This document shows positions 9,001 to 18,065 of a stretch of 64,000 bases of DNA, piece by piece. The position numbers and the translations under genes are program-made. The notes below the pieces were generated by a model. The model did no database searches, was not told where the DNA came from, and was given only the letters and a program-made list of their open reading frames with translations. This stretch comes from Nostoc piscinale CENA21 (lineage in GTDB: Bacteria > Cyanobacteriota > Cyanobacteriia > Cyanobacteriales > Nostocaceae), in contig NZ_CP012036.1 of assembly GCF_001298445.1 (NCBI RefSeq), forward strand, positions 2,545,263 to 2,609,262. Reading direction: 5' to 3'. The first letter of the stretch is position 1; each line of letters begins with the position of its first letter.

Positions 9001-9183
9001 TTCTAAGTAAACGGTAATGTGTTATGGTATTGAAATAGGAAGTTGGCGCAATAATTATTTCAGTCATCTTTCTGTAACATAAACCTCAAGATTCATATAC
9101 CAATAAGCTATCACCTTGAATGTGATAGCTTTTTATATATTTTGAATAAAATTAAACGCAGATAGACGCGGATGGAAAGTTGG

Positions 9184-9894
9184 TTAAACAACATTAGTAT
9201 GATTTTGGCTGAATCTAATTTCTAGATTTGTGCTATCTGTGGCAATGATTTCAGAGGCTTCTTGTAAAAGTTGTTTTTGTTCTTGTTGGAGTGCTTCTAA
9301 TCGAGAGGAAATTTCGGCTAATCTTTGCTGTTTATCTAGGTAAAGAGGTTGAATAGTATTTGGATTATCTATTGGTTGATGATTACTGATTTTGTGCCAA
9401 GTCAAACCAGTAAGTTTAGCTATACCAATAAAAATAAATTTAATTAAAGCTTGTAATAATTTTAATGGTGCTTGTAATAAAGAAAAACTCGCTGTTGTAA
9501 ATAAGCGAATAATTGCATTCACAAGACCAAAAAGCAGCGCCAGACTTAATAGGATAATTACTAAACTAATAATCGGGTGATTTGCAGCCCAATTGAGTGC
9601 GTGCAGTAGGCGCAACATTGTGGGATGTTGTGTTAGCCAATCGTTGATGGAAGAGGCGATCGCACTTTCCACTGCACCGGATGTTGTATTCTTAAATTGG
9701 TCAGCAGTTTGCAAACCTTGGCTAATCGAAGATTTAGCTTGTTCCAAGGTTGTTGTAGCTGTTGCTTGCCAAGACTCGCCAACTTGTTGCAGAGAATTAT
9801 TCACAGAGTTAACCCCTTGGTTGACAACATTTTTCATGCTTTGCCAACTTTGAGACATTCCTGACGGCAAACTGAGATTTATTTCAGATGTCAT
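9184..9894 (-). CDS. Hypothetical membrane protein with helical domains
   Basis: A 236-residue protein from ATG 9894 (MTSEINLSLPSGMSQSWQSM), which lies just after the P450 stop (9902). Residues 15-75 form an amphipathic helical domain, Gln/Ser/Val-rich (NNSLQQVGESWQATATTTLE), like an apolipoprotein-type helix. Residues about 108-140 hold a long hydrophobic segment (HPIISLVIILLSLALLFGLV) and a second weaker one (SLLQAPLKLLQALIKFIFIG). Residues 180-215 form a coiled coil (LYLDKQQRLAEISSRLEALQ). No named family is recognised. The close spacing after the P450 gene suggests co-transcription, but no functional link is evident. Confidence 0.72.
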   Translation of the reverse strand: MTSEINLSLPSGMSQSWQSMKNVVNQGVNSVNNSLQQVGESWQATATTTLEQAKSSISQGLQTADQFKNTTSGAVESAIASSINDWLTQHPTMLRLLHALNWAANHPIISLVIILLSLALLFGLVNAIIRLFTTASFSLLQAPLKLLQALIKFIFIGIAKLTGLTWHKISNHQPIDNPNTIQPLYLDKQQRLAEISSRLEALQQEQKQLLQEASEIIATDSTNLEIRFSQNHTNVV

Positions 9895-9901
9895 AACAAT
9901 T

Positions 9902-11215
9902 TCACCGAGGTTGAAATCGAACTCGCAACCCATCTTTAGGACGATTTGTGGGAATCCTGACTGAAGCCAAACTTTGGTTAGGTAAGATTTCCCAATCATA
10001 GCTGCGTAAAAGATGGGCAGCAACAATCTTCATTTCCATTTTGGCAAACGCCATCCCAATACACACCCGCGGCCCGCCACCAAAACCAATTAAGCTGAAA
10101 GGATATTTTTTATGTTCTTGGCGCTGAGGGCTGAAACGCTCAGGATCAAACCGTTCTGGTTCAGGGTAAATTTCTGCTAGGTTATGGGTCATTAAAATTG
10201 AATAATATAGTTGCCAACCAGCCGGGACATAGAAACCGTTATATTCAAATTCTTTAATTACCCCACGAAATCCTGCGGCGGCTGGTGGATATAGTCGTTC
10301 AACTTCCAATAAAACTTGGTCTAAGTAGGGCATTTTCCCCAACTGCTCTAGAGTTAAAGAACCAGATGCAGCAAGTTGTGACTGTTCTTCTCTGGCGCGT
10401 TGCAGAACTTCTGGATGGCGTGCTAATTCGGTGACTAACCAAGTTAACATTGCAGTTGTGGTTTCATGTCCAGCAAAAAGTAACAGCACTGCTTGGGCGA
10501 TAATTTCTTTTTCACTTAAGCTGTTACCCTCTTCATCTCTAGCTTGAATTAATAAACTTAAAGCATCTTTGGTAGGGTTTTTCTGACGTGCTTTTACAAC
10601 CTGAGCCACATGCTCTAAAACTTGATTGCGAGCTGCGATCGCTTTACTAAAGGTAGTAAAAGGCAAAGGCAAGGTATTCAGCGCGAAAAAACCGTTTGTG
10701 AGGTTAGTAAATAAACCACTTAAGCGGATAACTTCTGCACTAGAACTTGTACCTAATAACAGTTGACTGGCAATATCAAATGTGAGTTTTTTAAACTCTT
10801 CAAACCAAGTAAATTCTTGTTTAACTGCCCATTCTTTAAGATATCTGCCAGTGATTTCTTCCATTGTGGCAAAATAGTTTGCTAGTGCCGGGCCATGTAA
10901 AGCTGGCATCATCAAACGACGATTGCGACGGTGTTCTTCACCATCTTGCACAAATAATGATTCACCTAACAATATTTTGAAATTTTCTGGCCAGCCTTCA
11001 CGCCAAGAGAAATTTTCGATATGGCTAGAAAGGACAAACTCAACTGCGTCTGGCCCTATCATTGCTACTGTTGGTCTACCTAAAATATGGGTTTTAAAAA
11101 TCGACCCATAACGCTGATAGCGTTTTTCGGCAAAGTTTACGTCTGCCAAAAAAGACAGAGTTTCGCCAACAACAGGTAAACCAAAGCTTCCGGGTGGTAG
11201 TTGCAATTTGTTCAT
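9902..11215 (-). CDS. Cytochrome P450, CYP120-like
   Basis: A complete soluble P450 of 437 residues. The proline-rich N-terminus is LPPGSFGLPVVGETLSFL. The I-helix oxygen-activation motif is AGHETT, the K-helix E-x2-R is in EVERLYP, the PERF region is FDPERFSPQ, and the heme loop is FGGGPRVCIG with the proximal thiolate Cys385. The N-terminal text and the GFRGVIKEFEYNGF segment resemble Synechocystis CYP120A1, which binds and hydroxylates retinoids. The closest substrate guess is therefore a retinoid or apocarotenoid, not proven. No adjacent ferredoxin or reductase gene is present, so electrons must come from generic ferredoxin. It ends 7 bp upstream of the membrane protein start. Confidence 0.9.
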   Translation of the reverse strand: MNKLQLPPGSFGLPVVGETLSFLADVNFAEKRYQRYGSIFKTHILGRPTVAMIGPDAVEFVLSSHIENFSWREGWPENFKILLGESLFVQDGEEHRRNRRLMMPALHGPALANYFATMEEITGRYLKEWAVKQEFTWFEEFKKLTFDIASQLLLGTSSSAEVIRLSGLFTNLTNGFFALNTLPLPFTTFSKAIAARNQVLEHVAQVVKARQKNPTKDALSLLIQARDEEGNSLSEKEIIAQAVLLLFAGHETTTAMLTWLVTELARHPEVLQRAREEQSQLAASGSLTLEQLGKMPYLDQVLLEVERLYPPAAAGFRGVIKEFEYNGFYVPAGWQLYYSILMTHNLAEIYPEPERFDPERFSPQRQEHKKYPFSLIGFGGGPRVCIGMAFAKMEMKIVAAHLLRSYDWEILPNQSLASVRIPTNRPKDGLRVRFQPR

Positions 11216-11337
11216 AAAACTCGCGATCGCACCTCGTTCATTTTAATTAACTTCTGTCTCTGGAGGAAACTTACGTTAAGATGTTTTGTACAAGAACAGG
11301 AGTTTTCTAGTTTTATTTACTTGCTCAGTAACTCTGT

Positions 11338-11568
11338 ATGACTATAGCCGAACAAATTTATGAACTTGTCAAATCTCTTCCGCAAGACCAAGCTAGTGAG
11401 ATTCTCTTCTTTGCTGAATCTATTCGTGATCAATATCTCAAGGCCAATCAACCCAGCCATACAGCCACTTCACAGCAATGGACAGAACTAGTTTATTCTT
11501 TAGCTGGAAGTTGGGAAAAAGATTTTCCTAGCTTAGAAGAGATTCGGGAAAATTCGGGTTCATTTTAA
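11338..11568 (+). CDS. Small antitoxin-like protein (DUF2281/VapB-type)
   Basis: 76 residues beginning MTIAEQIYELVKSLPQDQAS. The helix EQIYELVKSLPQDQASEILFFAESI followed by an acidic tail (SWEKDFPSLEEIRENSGSF) is the layout of small cyanobacterial antitoxin-like proteins of the DUF2281 type, usually placed before PIN or RelE toxins. No toxin gene follows; the next gene (11587, opposite strand) is a regulator. It may be an orphan antitoxin. A clear promoter is not visible. Confidence 0.6.
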   Translation: MTIAEQIYELVKSLPQDQASEILFFAESIRDQYLKANQPSHTATSQQWTELVYSLAGSWEKDFPSLEEIRENSGSF

Positions 11569-11586
11569 TTAACTTCAATTTAAATA

Positions 11587-13341
11587 TCACTTTTGTCTTT
11601 CGCTGTTGCGGTTGAAATTTTTCTCTGATAACGACACACTACCGATACCTTGGAGAATACCACGAGCGATTAAACCTAAACCACGACCAATGACTTGAGT
11701 TAAAACGAAGACAATACCACTACCTAAAAAAGATAATAGCGATTGTAGGCGGGGAGCGATCGCATCCCAAAATTCTAGTCCCAGCGTCACAAATAACGGC
11801 ACACCTGAAAGCTTGGCCAATTCTGCGTTGCGCGGCGCGTAAACTGATGTTTTCGCAATTCCCCGTGATGCTAACACAAATAACTCATAGCGACTTTCAA
11901 AAATTGCTTTAGCTTCATTCACATAATTATTTAAACGGTATTTCCAAGACAAATCATTTCTAAACCGTTCAATTTCCCGCGTCGAAATTAACTTACGAGT
12001 ATAAAAGTTTTTCTTAATTGCTTCCACATCTGCCAAATAATTTAACAGTGGTTGTAATACACTATTGCCTACTTGAATCAATAAATTTTCTAAAATTATT
12101 AATGCCTGAGCTTTAGCAGCATCACTATCAGCCAAATAAACCTGATTATCAATCTGTAAATCTGTTTGAAACAGCAAATAAGCAAGTAACTCTACTACAA
12201 AGGGAATTTTATTAAATATGTCAGTTTGAATAATTCTGGGATTTTGTAATAATACCTTGACAACTTCAATCTTCTGCCCGCCGATTGGTACTTGGGAAAA
12301 CTTACCAAAAAAATCTGTAACTGTGGCTTGCCATAAATCAAATAAAATAGTATTTTTAAATCCTTCTAACTGTTCAATTGTAATTTGATAAGCGCGTAAA
12401 TCTTCGATTTGTTTGGCTAACTTCTGTAATATCAAATAAAGTAATTCTCGTTTCTTATCTTCCCGGAGAATATCAATTTCTAAGGGGACATCTGAAACGT
12501 TTTCTAAAGAAAACTGTAGTTTATTTATACAAGTCGAAAATAAGTCAAATTGCAAAGCACTTGGGTTAATTTCTGGGAGCAAAGTTAGAGGTGGTTCTAA
12601 ATTTGTTGGCACAATTACCCTGCTGGCTGAGGAAATCACTGGTAATTCTTCTGTCGGCGAAATCAATGGTGATTGTTCTGGGGCGGAAATTAACAAGTGA
12701 TTGAGTAGCCAACGCGCCGCTAACAGTTCTCTTCGTTGTCCCGCCAGCACAGCCCGGTCTAGTATTGGTAAGCCTGGAGTTTGTAGTTTGACTGTAACTT
12801 TTGCTAGGGAAGCGTTAACATAATTAATTCCCGATAAACACTGATTTTGCCATAGCCGCAACCAAGGCATTTGGGGAGGCGGTGAGATGGGAACCGAAGG
12901 AGGGGTAGTATTTAATACCCAATGGGAACCACCAGCGGCGACTTCTGAAATCACAGCAATAATTTCAGATGCAGGAGTACCTTTAAGAAGATAGCCATTC
13001 ACCCCAGCAGCCCTAACAGCCGCCAATATTTCTTGGTTTTGGACAGCACTCAGCAGTAAAATTGGCAAGTTGGGGTATGACGTTTTTAGCAGGCGACAAA
13101 GTTCTAAACCTTGTAACTGACTGTTAACAGAGCGATCGCTTCCCAGTTCTAAAACCACTAAATTTACTGCTTCTGGGTCTTGATTGGTAAGTGCTGCTAG
13201 TATTTGCAAAGCCGCAGTATCTGTTTCTACTTCTGCCACAACTTGCAAATTCAGCATTGCTTCCAAAGTTACCCGCAGTCCTAAGCGGAAAATCGGATCT
13301 TGGTCAATTAATAATAATTTGAGAGGGCGATCGCTCATCAT
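11587..13341 (-). CDS. Receiver domain-DUF3685 (Ycf55-like) protein
   Basis: 584 residues. Residues 1-130 form a CheY-like receiver (LKLLLIDQDPIFRLGLRVTL, then LLLSAV and GYLLKGTPASEI with the conserved Lys). The phosphoacceptor position reads VVLELGSD, with Glu where Asp is expected. Residues about 150-584 form the DUF3685/Ycf55 region found in cyanobacteria and red algal plastids, with a hydrophobic C-terminal segment (LGSGIVFVLTQVIGRGLGLI). Function is unknown; the domain may signal independently of phosphorylation. It is divergent from the NACHT-pentapeptide gene with only 100 bp between starts, so the two may share a regulatory region. Confidence 0.83.
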   Translation of the reverse strand: MMSDRPLKLLLIDQDPIFRLGLRVTLEAMLNLQVVAEVETDTAALQILAALTNQDPEAVNLVVLELGSDRSVNSQLQGLELCRLLKTSYPNLPILLLSAVQNQEILAAVRAAGVNGYLLKGTPASEIIAVISEVAAGGSHWVLNTTPPSVPISPPPQMPWLRLWQNQCLSGINYVNASLAKVTVKLQTPGLPILDRAVLAGQRRELLAARWLLNHLLISAPEQSPLISPTEELPVISSASRVIVPTNLEPPLTLLPEINPSALQFDLFSTCINKLQFSLENVSDVPLEIDILREDKKRELLYLILQKLAKQIEDLRAYQITIEQLEGFKNTILFDLWQATVTDFFGKFSQVPIGGQKIEVVKVLLQNPRIIQTDIFNKIPFVVELLAYLLFQTDLQIDNQVYLADSDAAKAQALIILENLLIQVGNSVLQPLLNYLADVEAIKKNFYTRKLISTREIERFRNDLSWKYRLNNYVNEAKAIFESRYELFVLASRGIAKTSVYAPRNAELAKLSGVPLFVTLGLEFWDAIAPRLQSLLSFLGSGIVFVLTQVIGRGLGLIARGILQGIGSVSLSEKNFNRNSERQK

Positions 13342-13441
13342 TGGCTGAGATGCAAGGGGTATTCCTACTCATTGTTACCTGTTTTCGTCACTCAATAAAT
13401 GAATCATAATGACATAGGCGGAGTCTTAATTGTGTAATTAA

Positions 13442-16400
13442 ATGAACCTCAGTATCAGGCAATGGTTGGCAGAACGCCAGATTGAAATCAGTCAAATTCG
13501 AGAATTTTCTCTTGGTCAATTGGCGGGTGTAGCCTACCGCATTGTCCAAGATATGGAAGTTAAAAGTCTTGCACCACTTGATGTCTGTACTTTAGCCGAG
13601 GTTTTAGAACTACCTTTGGGTTCTGTTTGGCAAGATATCAATCTCATTGCGCGATTAACAGAAAGCCTGTTGCGTAGTCTCAGTGAGAAAAAAGCCTTAA
13701 AACGTAACGAAGGCACATGGCTGGCATTTCAAATTGCTTATCTTTATGCTTTACATCAAATAATTCAACAAGAAGTCAACCTACAAAAACCTTGGCTGAA
13801 CCGAGCCATGATTTCCAGTCAAGGAGAAATTTTACAGGAAATTATTGGCAAACTCAGTCTCCAAGATGTACAACTCCAAGGATTATTAAAAACTTTAACC
13901 CAGGGAAAGTTAACTGATACTCAAGCAGAACAAGCCCTTTCTATTGTGGCAGATTCCTTATTAGTCCAACAAATGAATAATGCCACTGTTGCTTGGTTAA
14001 TTGCCAATGGTGCAGAAGATTTAGAAGCAAAATTATTAACCCAGCGTTTAACTCATTCTCTCAGTGGTTACTTACTAAAAGTTGTGGCGGAAAATGCCCC
14101 ACAACTGGCACAATTACAAAAATTTTTCCAATTAGGTTCTACAAGTAATATTTATCCCCCAGAATTAGGTAATGTAGACACATCTCAAAAGTCATCTGTA
14201 GGGGAAAAAATTGATTTATGTCGAGAAAATTATCGAGTATTTTTACTGCAAAATCTCAGCCAAACTTTATTTATAGAATCTTTTGCCCTTAAGGATATTT
14301 ATATTCCCCTAAAAGGTTTAGTAGCAAATACCCATACTCCATCTGTTGATATCAAAAAATGGGCGCAGGAGCAGTTAGCAGATAGTGAAAATATTGCTGT
14401 GATTACTGCCGAACCAGGATATGGTAAAACTAGTTTCTGTCAAATTTGGGCAGCAGAAGTAGCCAGAGAACTTTATCCTAATTGGATGCCGGTGGTTATT
14501 CGCCTGCGAGATATTAAATATGCTCAAACTTTAGCAGAAACTTTGAATTATGGTTTTGCTTTGAATGCTCAAACTAATTTAAGTAATTGGTTAGAACAAG
14601 AACATCTGCGCTGTTTGTTACTGCTTGATGGGTTGGATGAATTACCTGCTGCTAATTTAGGAACAAGATCCAAGACAATTTTTATTCAGCAATTAATTGC
14701 ATTGCAAGCTAAGGGTAAACATAAAATTATTTTAACTACTCGCAAAAATGCCTTAGAAGAAATTGACCCAGATATCTTATCGCAGTTACCACAAATTATT
14801 ATTCAACCATTAGAACAAGAACAATTAAAACAATGGTTTCAACAGTGGGCAATGTTACAATCATTACCCATCGCCCAAAATTTCTTTACCTTTTTAAAGC
14901 AATCTGGGTTATTCGTCAGTAACTCCAAGTTTCCCGAACTTTCGGCTTTGGTGCGCCAACCATTGTTGCTGTATTTACTGGGGGTTTTACATCGTGATGC
15001 ACTTATAGATGATGAAATCTGGCAATTAGCGCAATCACCTAGTACTACTAAAGTAGCTTGGGAAATTTATCATCGCCTGAGTCGTTGGTTATTAGGCTAT
15101 CCTGTGACTGGCGGAATTAAAACCATGCTATTGCGTTCCGGTTCGGCTCACATTCATCGTACACAAGAAGCGATCGCCAATTTACTTTCTGGTTGTCATC
15201 CCCAAGATTTATTAAACCAAATCCAGGCGATCGCTCTGCAAATTTTACACAGCGATCGCTATCAAATTCATCTCACAGAAACTTCCCTTCCCCATACCTT
15301 ACCCGCTTTCTACTTCAAAACTTCCCCCTCAGCACTCAGCGAGAAGTTGCGTGCGGAGAGAACTTGCGTGCGCGGGTTCCCCTCGTTGAGCAAAGTTCGG
15401 AGGGTTTCCCCCGTTGAGCAAACTTCGGTGACTCAGCACTCAGCACCCAATACTCAGCACTCAACACTCCTCACAGAATTTTCTCACCCCAAATTAGGCG
15501 AATATCTCTGTGCAGAAGCTATTGCTCATCAACTAAAAATTCTGACACAGCAGCAAAAAGATGACTACGGAACATTAGTTTTCGCTCTCGATTCTCCTCA
15601 GAGTGTTGCTCAAAATCTATATAAACTACTTGGTTATGGTGTCCTCACTACAGAAATTAAGCAACTGGTAATTGAAACTTTACTACATCAGTCTCAAAGT
15701 GATTTTTCTTTAGATTTCTTATTACAACGTCTAGAATTATTTTGGCGTGGTTATTGTCAAGGTCGTTGGTTGAATGAAGGAATAGCGCATCAAGCTTGGA
15801 ATTATTTTCATACACTCGGCAATCCGATCAATGTTGAGCAAATTAATGCCAGTGTAGGCATAAATGTATTTTTACTATTATCTGCTGGCTATCGCGTTAC
15901 TAAAGTTGCTTTTTCTCCTTGTGGTAATCCGCAAAATGTTGCTGAATTCTACCCAGAAGTTTTGACAATGCTGATGGGTAAAGCTGCAATTTTATCTAAT
16001 TCTGTCTGGCTCAAACGCATACTCCCCCAATCTTTAACTAAACTGAATCTCTCTAGCGCATCCTTGCTGCAAGTGATGTTAGTTAAAGCAAATTTGGAGC
16101 AGACAAATTTATCAAGTGCCAATTTAAGTTATGCCAATTTAACTAATGCCAATTTAAGTTATGCCAATTTAACTAATGCCAATTTAAGTTATGCCAATTT
16201 AACTAATGCCAATTTGAGTTATGCCAACTTGACTAGTGCTAATATGACTGGTGCTAATCTAAGCAGCATTAATCTTGAGAATGTCAATCTTGCCAATGCC
16301 TGCTTATTTGATGCAATCCTGACTGATGCTGACCGCGAAATTGCCACGATGAACGGTGCTGTATTCTCTTTAGAACAGTTCTACACCCTGAAAAAATTAC

Positions 16401-16579
16401 TCTCACAGTCATCTGTGGCAAGTGTCATAGAAAGCGACGACCAAACAGCAGCTTGGTTAAGCAATACTAACATCGGCACAATTAGCGGCTTAGAAGGAGA
16501 GCCAGTTGCTTCAATTGATTTATATGATGATGTGGAAGATGAAACTGTATTTAGTGTGAATCCCAGTGATTATGATTGA
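13442..16579 (+). CDS. NACHT NTPase with pentapeptide repeats (STAND protein)
   Basis: 1045 residues. Residues 1-290 are a helical N-terminal region of unknown family (LSIRQWLAERQIEISQIREF). A NACHT NTPase follows, with Walker A at about residues 323-330 (TAEPGYGKTSFC), Walker B in LLLLDGLDELP and a sensor-like ILTTRKNALEE. Residues about 620-680 contain a low-complexity insertion encoded by a dispersed repeat. Residues about 870-950 are pentapeptide repeats (ANLSYANLTN), which fold as a right-handed beta helix and would act as the sensor or scaffold. The C-terminus is acidic. STAND NTPases act as switches in signalling or phage defence. The gene stands alone and the ATG start is clear. Specific function is unknown. 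Confidence 0.87.
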   Translation: MNLSIRQWLAERQIEISQIREFSLGQLAGVAYRIVQDMEVKSLAPLDVCTLAEVLELPLGSVWQDINLIARLTESLLRSLSEKKALKRNEGTWLAFQIAYLYALHQIIQQEVNLQKPWLNRAMISSQGEILQEIIGKLSLQDVQLQGLLKTLTQGKLTDTQAEQALSIVADSLLVQQMNNATVAWLIANGAEDLEAKLLTQRLTHSLSGYLLKVVAENAPQLAQLQKFFQLGSTSNIYPPELGNVDTSQKSSVGEKIDLCRENYRVFLLQNLSQTLFIESFALKDIYIPLKGLVANTHTPSVDIKKWAQEQLADSENIAVITAEPGYGKTSFCQIWAAEVARELYPNWMPVVIRLRDIKYAQTLAETLNYGFALNAQTNLSNWLEQEHLRCLLLLDGLDELPAANLGTRSKTIFIQQLIALQAKGKHKIILTTRKNALEEIDPDILSQLPQIIIQPLEQEQLKQWFQQWAMLQSLPIAQNFFTFLKQSGLFVSNSKFPELSALVRQPLLLYLLGVLHRDALIDDEIWQLAQSPSTTKVAWEIYHRLSRWLLGYPVTGGIKTMLLRSGSAHIHRTQEAIANLLSGCHPQDLLNQIQAIALQILHSDRYQIHLTETSLPHTLPAFYFKTSPSALSEKLRAERTCVRGFPSLSKVRRVSPVEQTSVTQHSAPNTQHSTLLTEFSHPKLGEYLCAEAIAHQLKILTQQQKDDYGTLVFALDSPQSVAQNLYKLLGYGVLTTEIKQLVIETLLHQSQSDFSLDFLLQRLELFWRGYCQGRWLNEGIAHQAWNYFHTLGNPINVEQINASVGINVFLLLSAGYRVTKVAFSPCGNPQNVAEFYPEVLTMLMGKAAILSNSVWLKRILPQSLTKLNLSSASLLQVMLVKANLEQTNLSSANLSYANLTNANLSYANLTNANLSYANLTNANLSYANLTSANMTGANLSSINLENVNLANACLFDAILTDADREIATMNGAVFSLEQFYTLKKLLSQSSVASVIESDDQTAAWLSNTNIGTISGLEGEPVASIDLYDDVEDETVFSVNPSDYD
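15298..15472 (+). repeat. Dispersed repeat inserted in the NACHT coding sequence
   Basis: Within the NACHT gene the text changes abruptly to ACTCAGCACTCAG / GTTGAGCAAAGTTCGG / TTCCCCCGTTGAGCAAACTTCGG / ACTCAGCACTCAGCACC. This is a patchwork of short direct repeats of the kind usually found between cyanobacterial genes. It reads through in frame as a Ser/Thr/Arg-rich linker (about residues 620-677). The flanking protein has no such bias. Confidence 0.75.
16118..16237 (+). repeat. 30-bp tandem repeats encoding pentapeptide coils
   Basis: Four head-to-tail 30-bp units begin GCCAATTTAAGTTATGCCAA and end TTTAACTAAT (16118, 16148, 16178, 16208). The first three are nearly identical and the last has diverged. 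Each encodes two pentapeptides (ANLSY ANLTN). Near-identity at synonymous sites indicates recent unit duplication, so copy number is probably variable among strains. Confidence 0.9.
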
Positions 16580-16583
16580 TGTT

Positions 16584-16684
16584 AAAAAGTAAAAAGTAAA
16601 AAGTAAAATTTGAGCTTGCCTGACGTGGGTTTGTGACCATTATTCTTTTTCTTTCTTTTGCCTTTTAACTTTTTACTTTTGCTT
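16584..16684. repeat. Heptanucleotide repeat and inverted A/T tract after NACHT gene
   Basis: AAAAAGT occurs three times in tandem (16584-16604). Fifty-odd bases later an inverted pyrimidine tract (CCTTTTAACTTTTTACTTTTGC) closes an imperfect stem. Tandem heptamers are the STRR type known from heterocystous cyanobacteria. The pair sits between two convergent genes and may double as a bidirectional terminator. Confidence 0.6.
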
Positions 16685-16715
16685 TATTCAGTCAATGGTT
16701 TTTAATTCTACATCC

Positions 16716-17165
16716 CTACACATCTTCTGATGGATGGCGATAGCCATAAAAGTTAATACTATATTCTGTAATTTTTATGCCTGTTTGTTGTTCAACTTGA
16801 CGCAACAATTCTTCTGGCAATTCTATATGTACATCCAGAATTTGATTAGTATCGAGACAATTGACATGGCTGTGAGCATCGCTAATGTTGCCATATAAGC
16901 GACCATCACAGTGTTCGATACATTCAATAATACCTTGACTGGATAAGGCTTCTAGGTTTTGGTATACAGAGGTATGACCAATGTCTTTGCCTTCTTGGTT
17001 AAGGCGATCGTAAATTTCTCGCGCAGATAGATGCTCATTTGCTTGCCACAGCAGTTCTAAAATAAAACGGCGCTGGCGACTGACGCGCATACCCAGCGTT
17101 TGGCACCGATCTAGCGCATCTTCTAGAGAACGAATTGGTTTTTTAGCTATCGTTGGTTTTTGCAT
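16716..17165 (-). CDS. furC: Fur family regulator, FurC/PerR type
   Basis: 149 residues. The winged-helix DNA-binding domain (about 25-95) contains GMRVSRQRRFILELLWQANE and DIGHTSVYQNLEALSSQGII. The metal-site segment DAHSHVNCLDTNQILDVHIE supplies histidines and Asp for the regulatory Fe/Mn site. No C-terminal CxxC zinc knuckles are present, which fits the PerR/FurC branch of Anabaena rather than FurA or Zur. FurC controls peroxide-stress genes and others in Anabaena sp. PCC 7120 (known for the family). It is monocistronic; the upstream 17166-17300 region is very A/T-rich (TTGATATAAAAAAAATATTATAT), a possible autoregulatory site though no Fur box could be defined. Confidence 0.87.
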   Translation of the reverse strand: MQKPTIAKKPIRSLEDALDRCQTLGMRVSRQRRFILELLWQANEHLSAREIYDRLNQEGKDIGHTSVYQNLEALSSQGIIECIEHCDGRLYGNISDAHSHVNCLDTNQILDVHIELPEELLRQVEQQTGIKITEYSINFYGYRHPSEDV

Positions 17166-17635
17166 ATTAGATTTCGCTAAGTATTCAGGAAATTTGTGAT
17201 TTCCAGGTTTATTTTTGCTTTTTGATATAAAAAAAATATTATATGATGCTTTTTCTGTCTAACTGTGTTGTTGTTAGCGATCGCTCAATAACTCACACTC
17301 TCTAACCACAGTATTTACAGCTTGTTGAGGTTGATTCATTATCTTCCTTGCTAAAGCAAACTCATTACAACTTTAGCTTAAAATTCAAATTAATGTCTAC
17401 CTTGGGATAGGTGTAGTTTATATGACGCAACATAGTGCCGTTACACCGGACATCCTACCCTGTGTAAATAACTAATTTAGGTAAAATTTTTAATCCTCTC
17501 TTTTCAATGAAAATTGAACCAAAAAAGCTGTAAATCTTGTCTGGATAATGCTTCTGGCATTTAAATAGACAAGCATCGAAAAAAGAGCGAGTATAATCGA
17601 TGACTGACAATTTAGTTATCGCTAAAAGGTTATCC
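17166..17635. other. Gene-free region between furC and a small acidic protein gene
   Basis: About 470 bp with divergent genes on both sides. It contains one HIP1 site and A/T-rich stretches near furC. A reverse-strand reading of 60 codons at 17455-17637 has no recognisable features and is left out. Promoters for furC (left) and the small acidic gene (right) must lie here. Confidence 0.5.
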
Positions 17636-17902
17636 ATGTCAGATCAATTTACGTTTACCGTTACCAATCAAACCGACCTAGCCATTACAGAGTTGTGGGT
17701 ATCTGTTGATGAAGATGAGTGGCTACCATTCACCTTGAACGATGATGGAATTCCATCAGGTGAAACCGCAACAATTGTTTGGGCTGAATATACCAATGAT
17801 TCACCTTGTGAATGGTACATATCTGCCGTATTTGAAGATGAATCAGAATCTGATTCAGCCTTATTTAACTTTTGTGAAGAACCAGATTTAACAATTGGTT
17901 GA
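17636..17902 (+). CDS. Small acidic protein of unknown function
   Basis: 88 residues from ATG 17636, which is preceded by AAAGG at good spacing. An ATG at 17600 would add 12 residues. The sequence MSDQFTFTVTNQTDLAITEL continues as a beta-rich domain with many Asp/Glu (SVDEDEWLPFTLNDDGIPSG) and ends with FEDESESDSALFNFCEEPDL. The strand pattern resembles a small Ig-like or cyanobactin-independent beta-sandwich. There is no signal peptide or membrane segment. I do not recognise the family. It is convergent with azoR, with an inverted repeat between them. Confidence 0.65.
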   Translation: MSDQFTFTVTNQTDLAITELWVSVDEDEWLPFTLNDDGIPSGETATIVWAEYTNDSPCEWYISAVFEDESESDSALFNFCEEPDLTIG

Positions 17903-17908
17903 AGAAGA

Positions 17909-18044
17909 ATTCAGGAGTCAGAATCAATGAGTGAAGGAGAAAGACCTGACACTCATTGAGCTTTAGTATAGTAATTCACCATTTATTTATTCGCATCTGC
18001 GTACAGAATTTATGCTGAATTCTTACTCCTGACTCCTGAATTTT
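17909..18044. repeat. Inverted repeat between convergent genes
   Basis: AATTCAGGAGTCAG (about 17910-17923) is the exact complement of CTGACTCCTGAATT (about 18027-18041), separated by about 100 bp. An inner palindromic text ATGAGTGAAGGAG...CACTCATTGAG is also present. It lies between the ends of the acidic protein gene and azoR, so it may act as a shared terminator or be a dispersed repeat of the intergenic type seen throughout the window. Confidence 0.6.
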
Positions 18045-18065
18045 ATTTTGATAAAATTTACATCT

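Noticed and set aside
16118..16237. CRISPR-like array in the NACHT gene
   Set aside because: Repeats are directly adjacent, have no spacers, and encode regular pentapeptides.
17455..17637. 60-codon reverse frame upstream of the acidic protein gene
   Set aside because: It overlaps the start of a better supported gene on the other strand and has no recognisable features.
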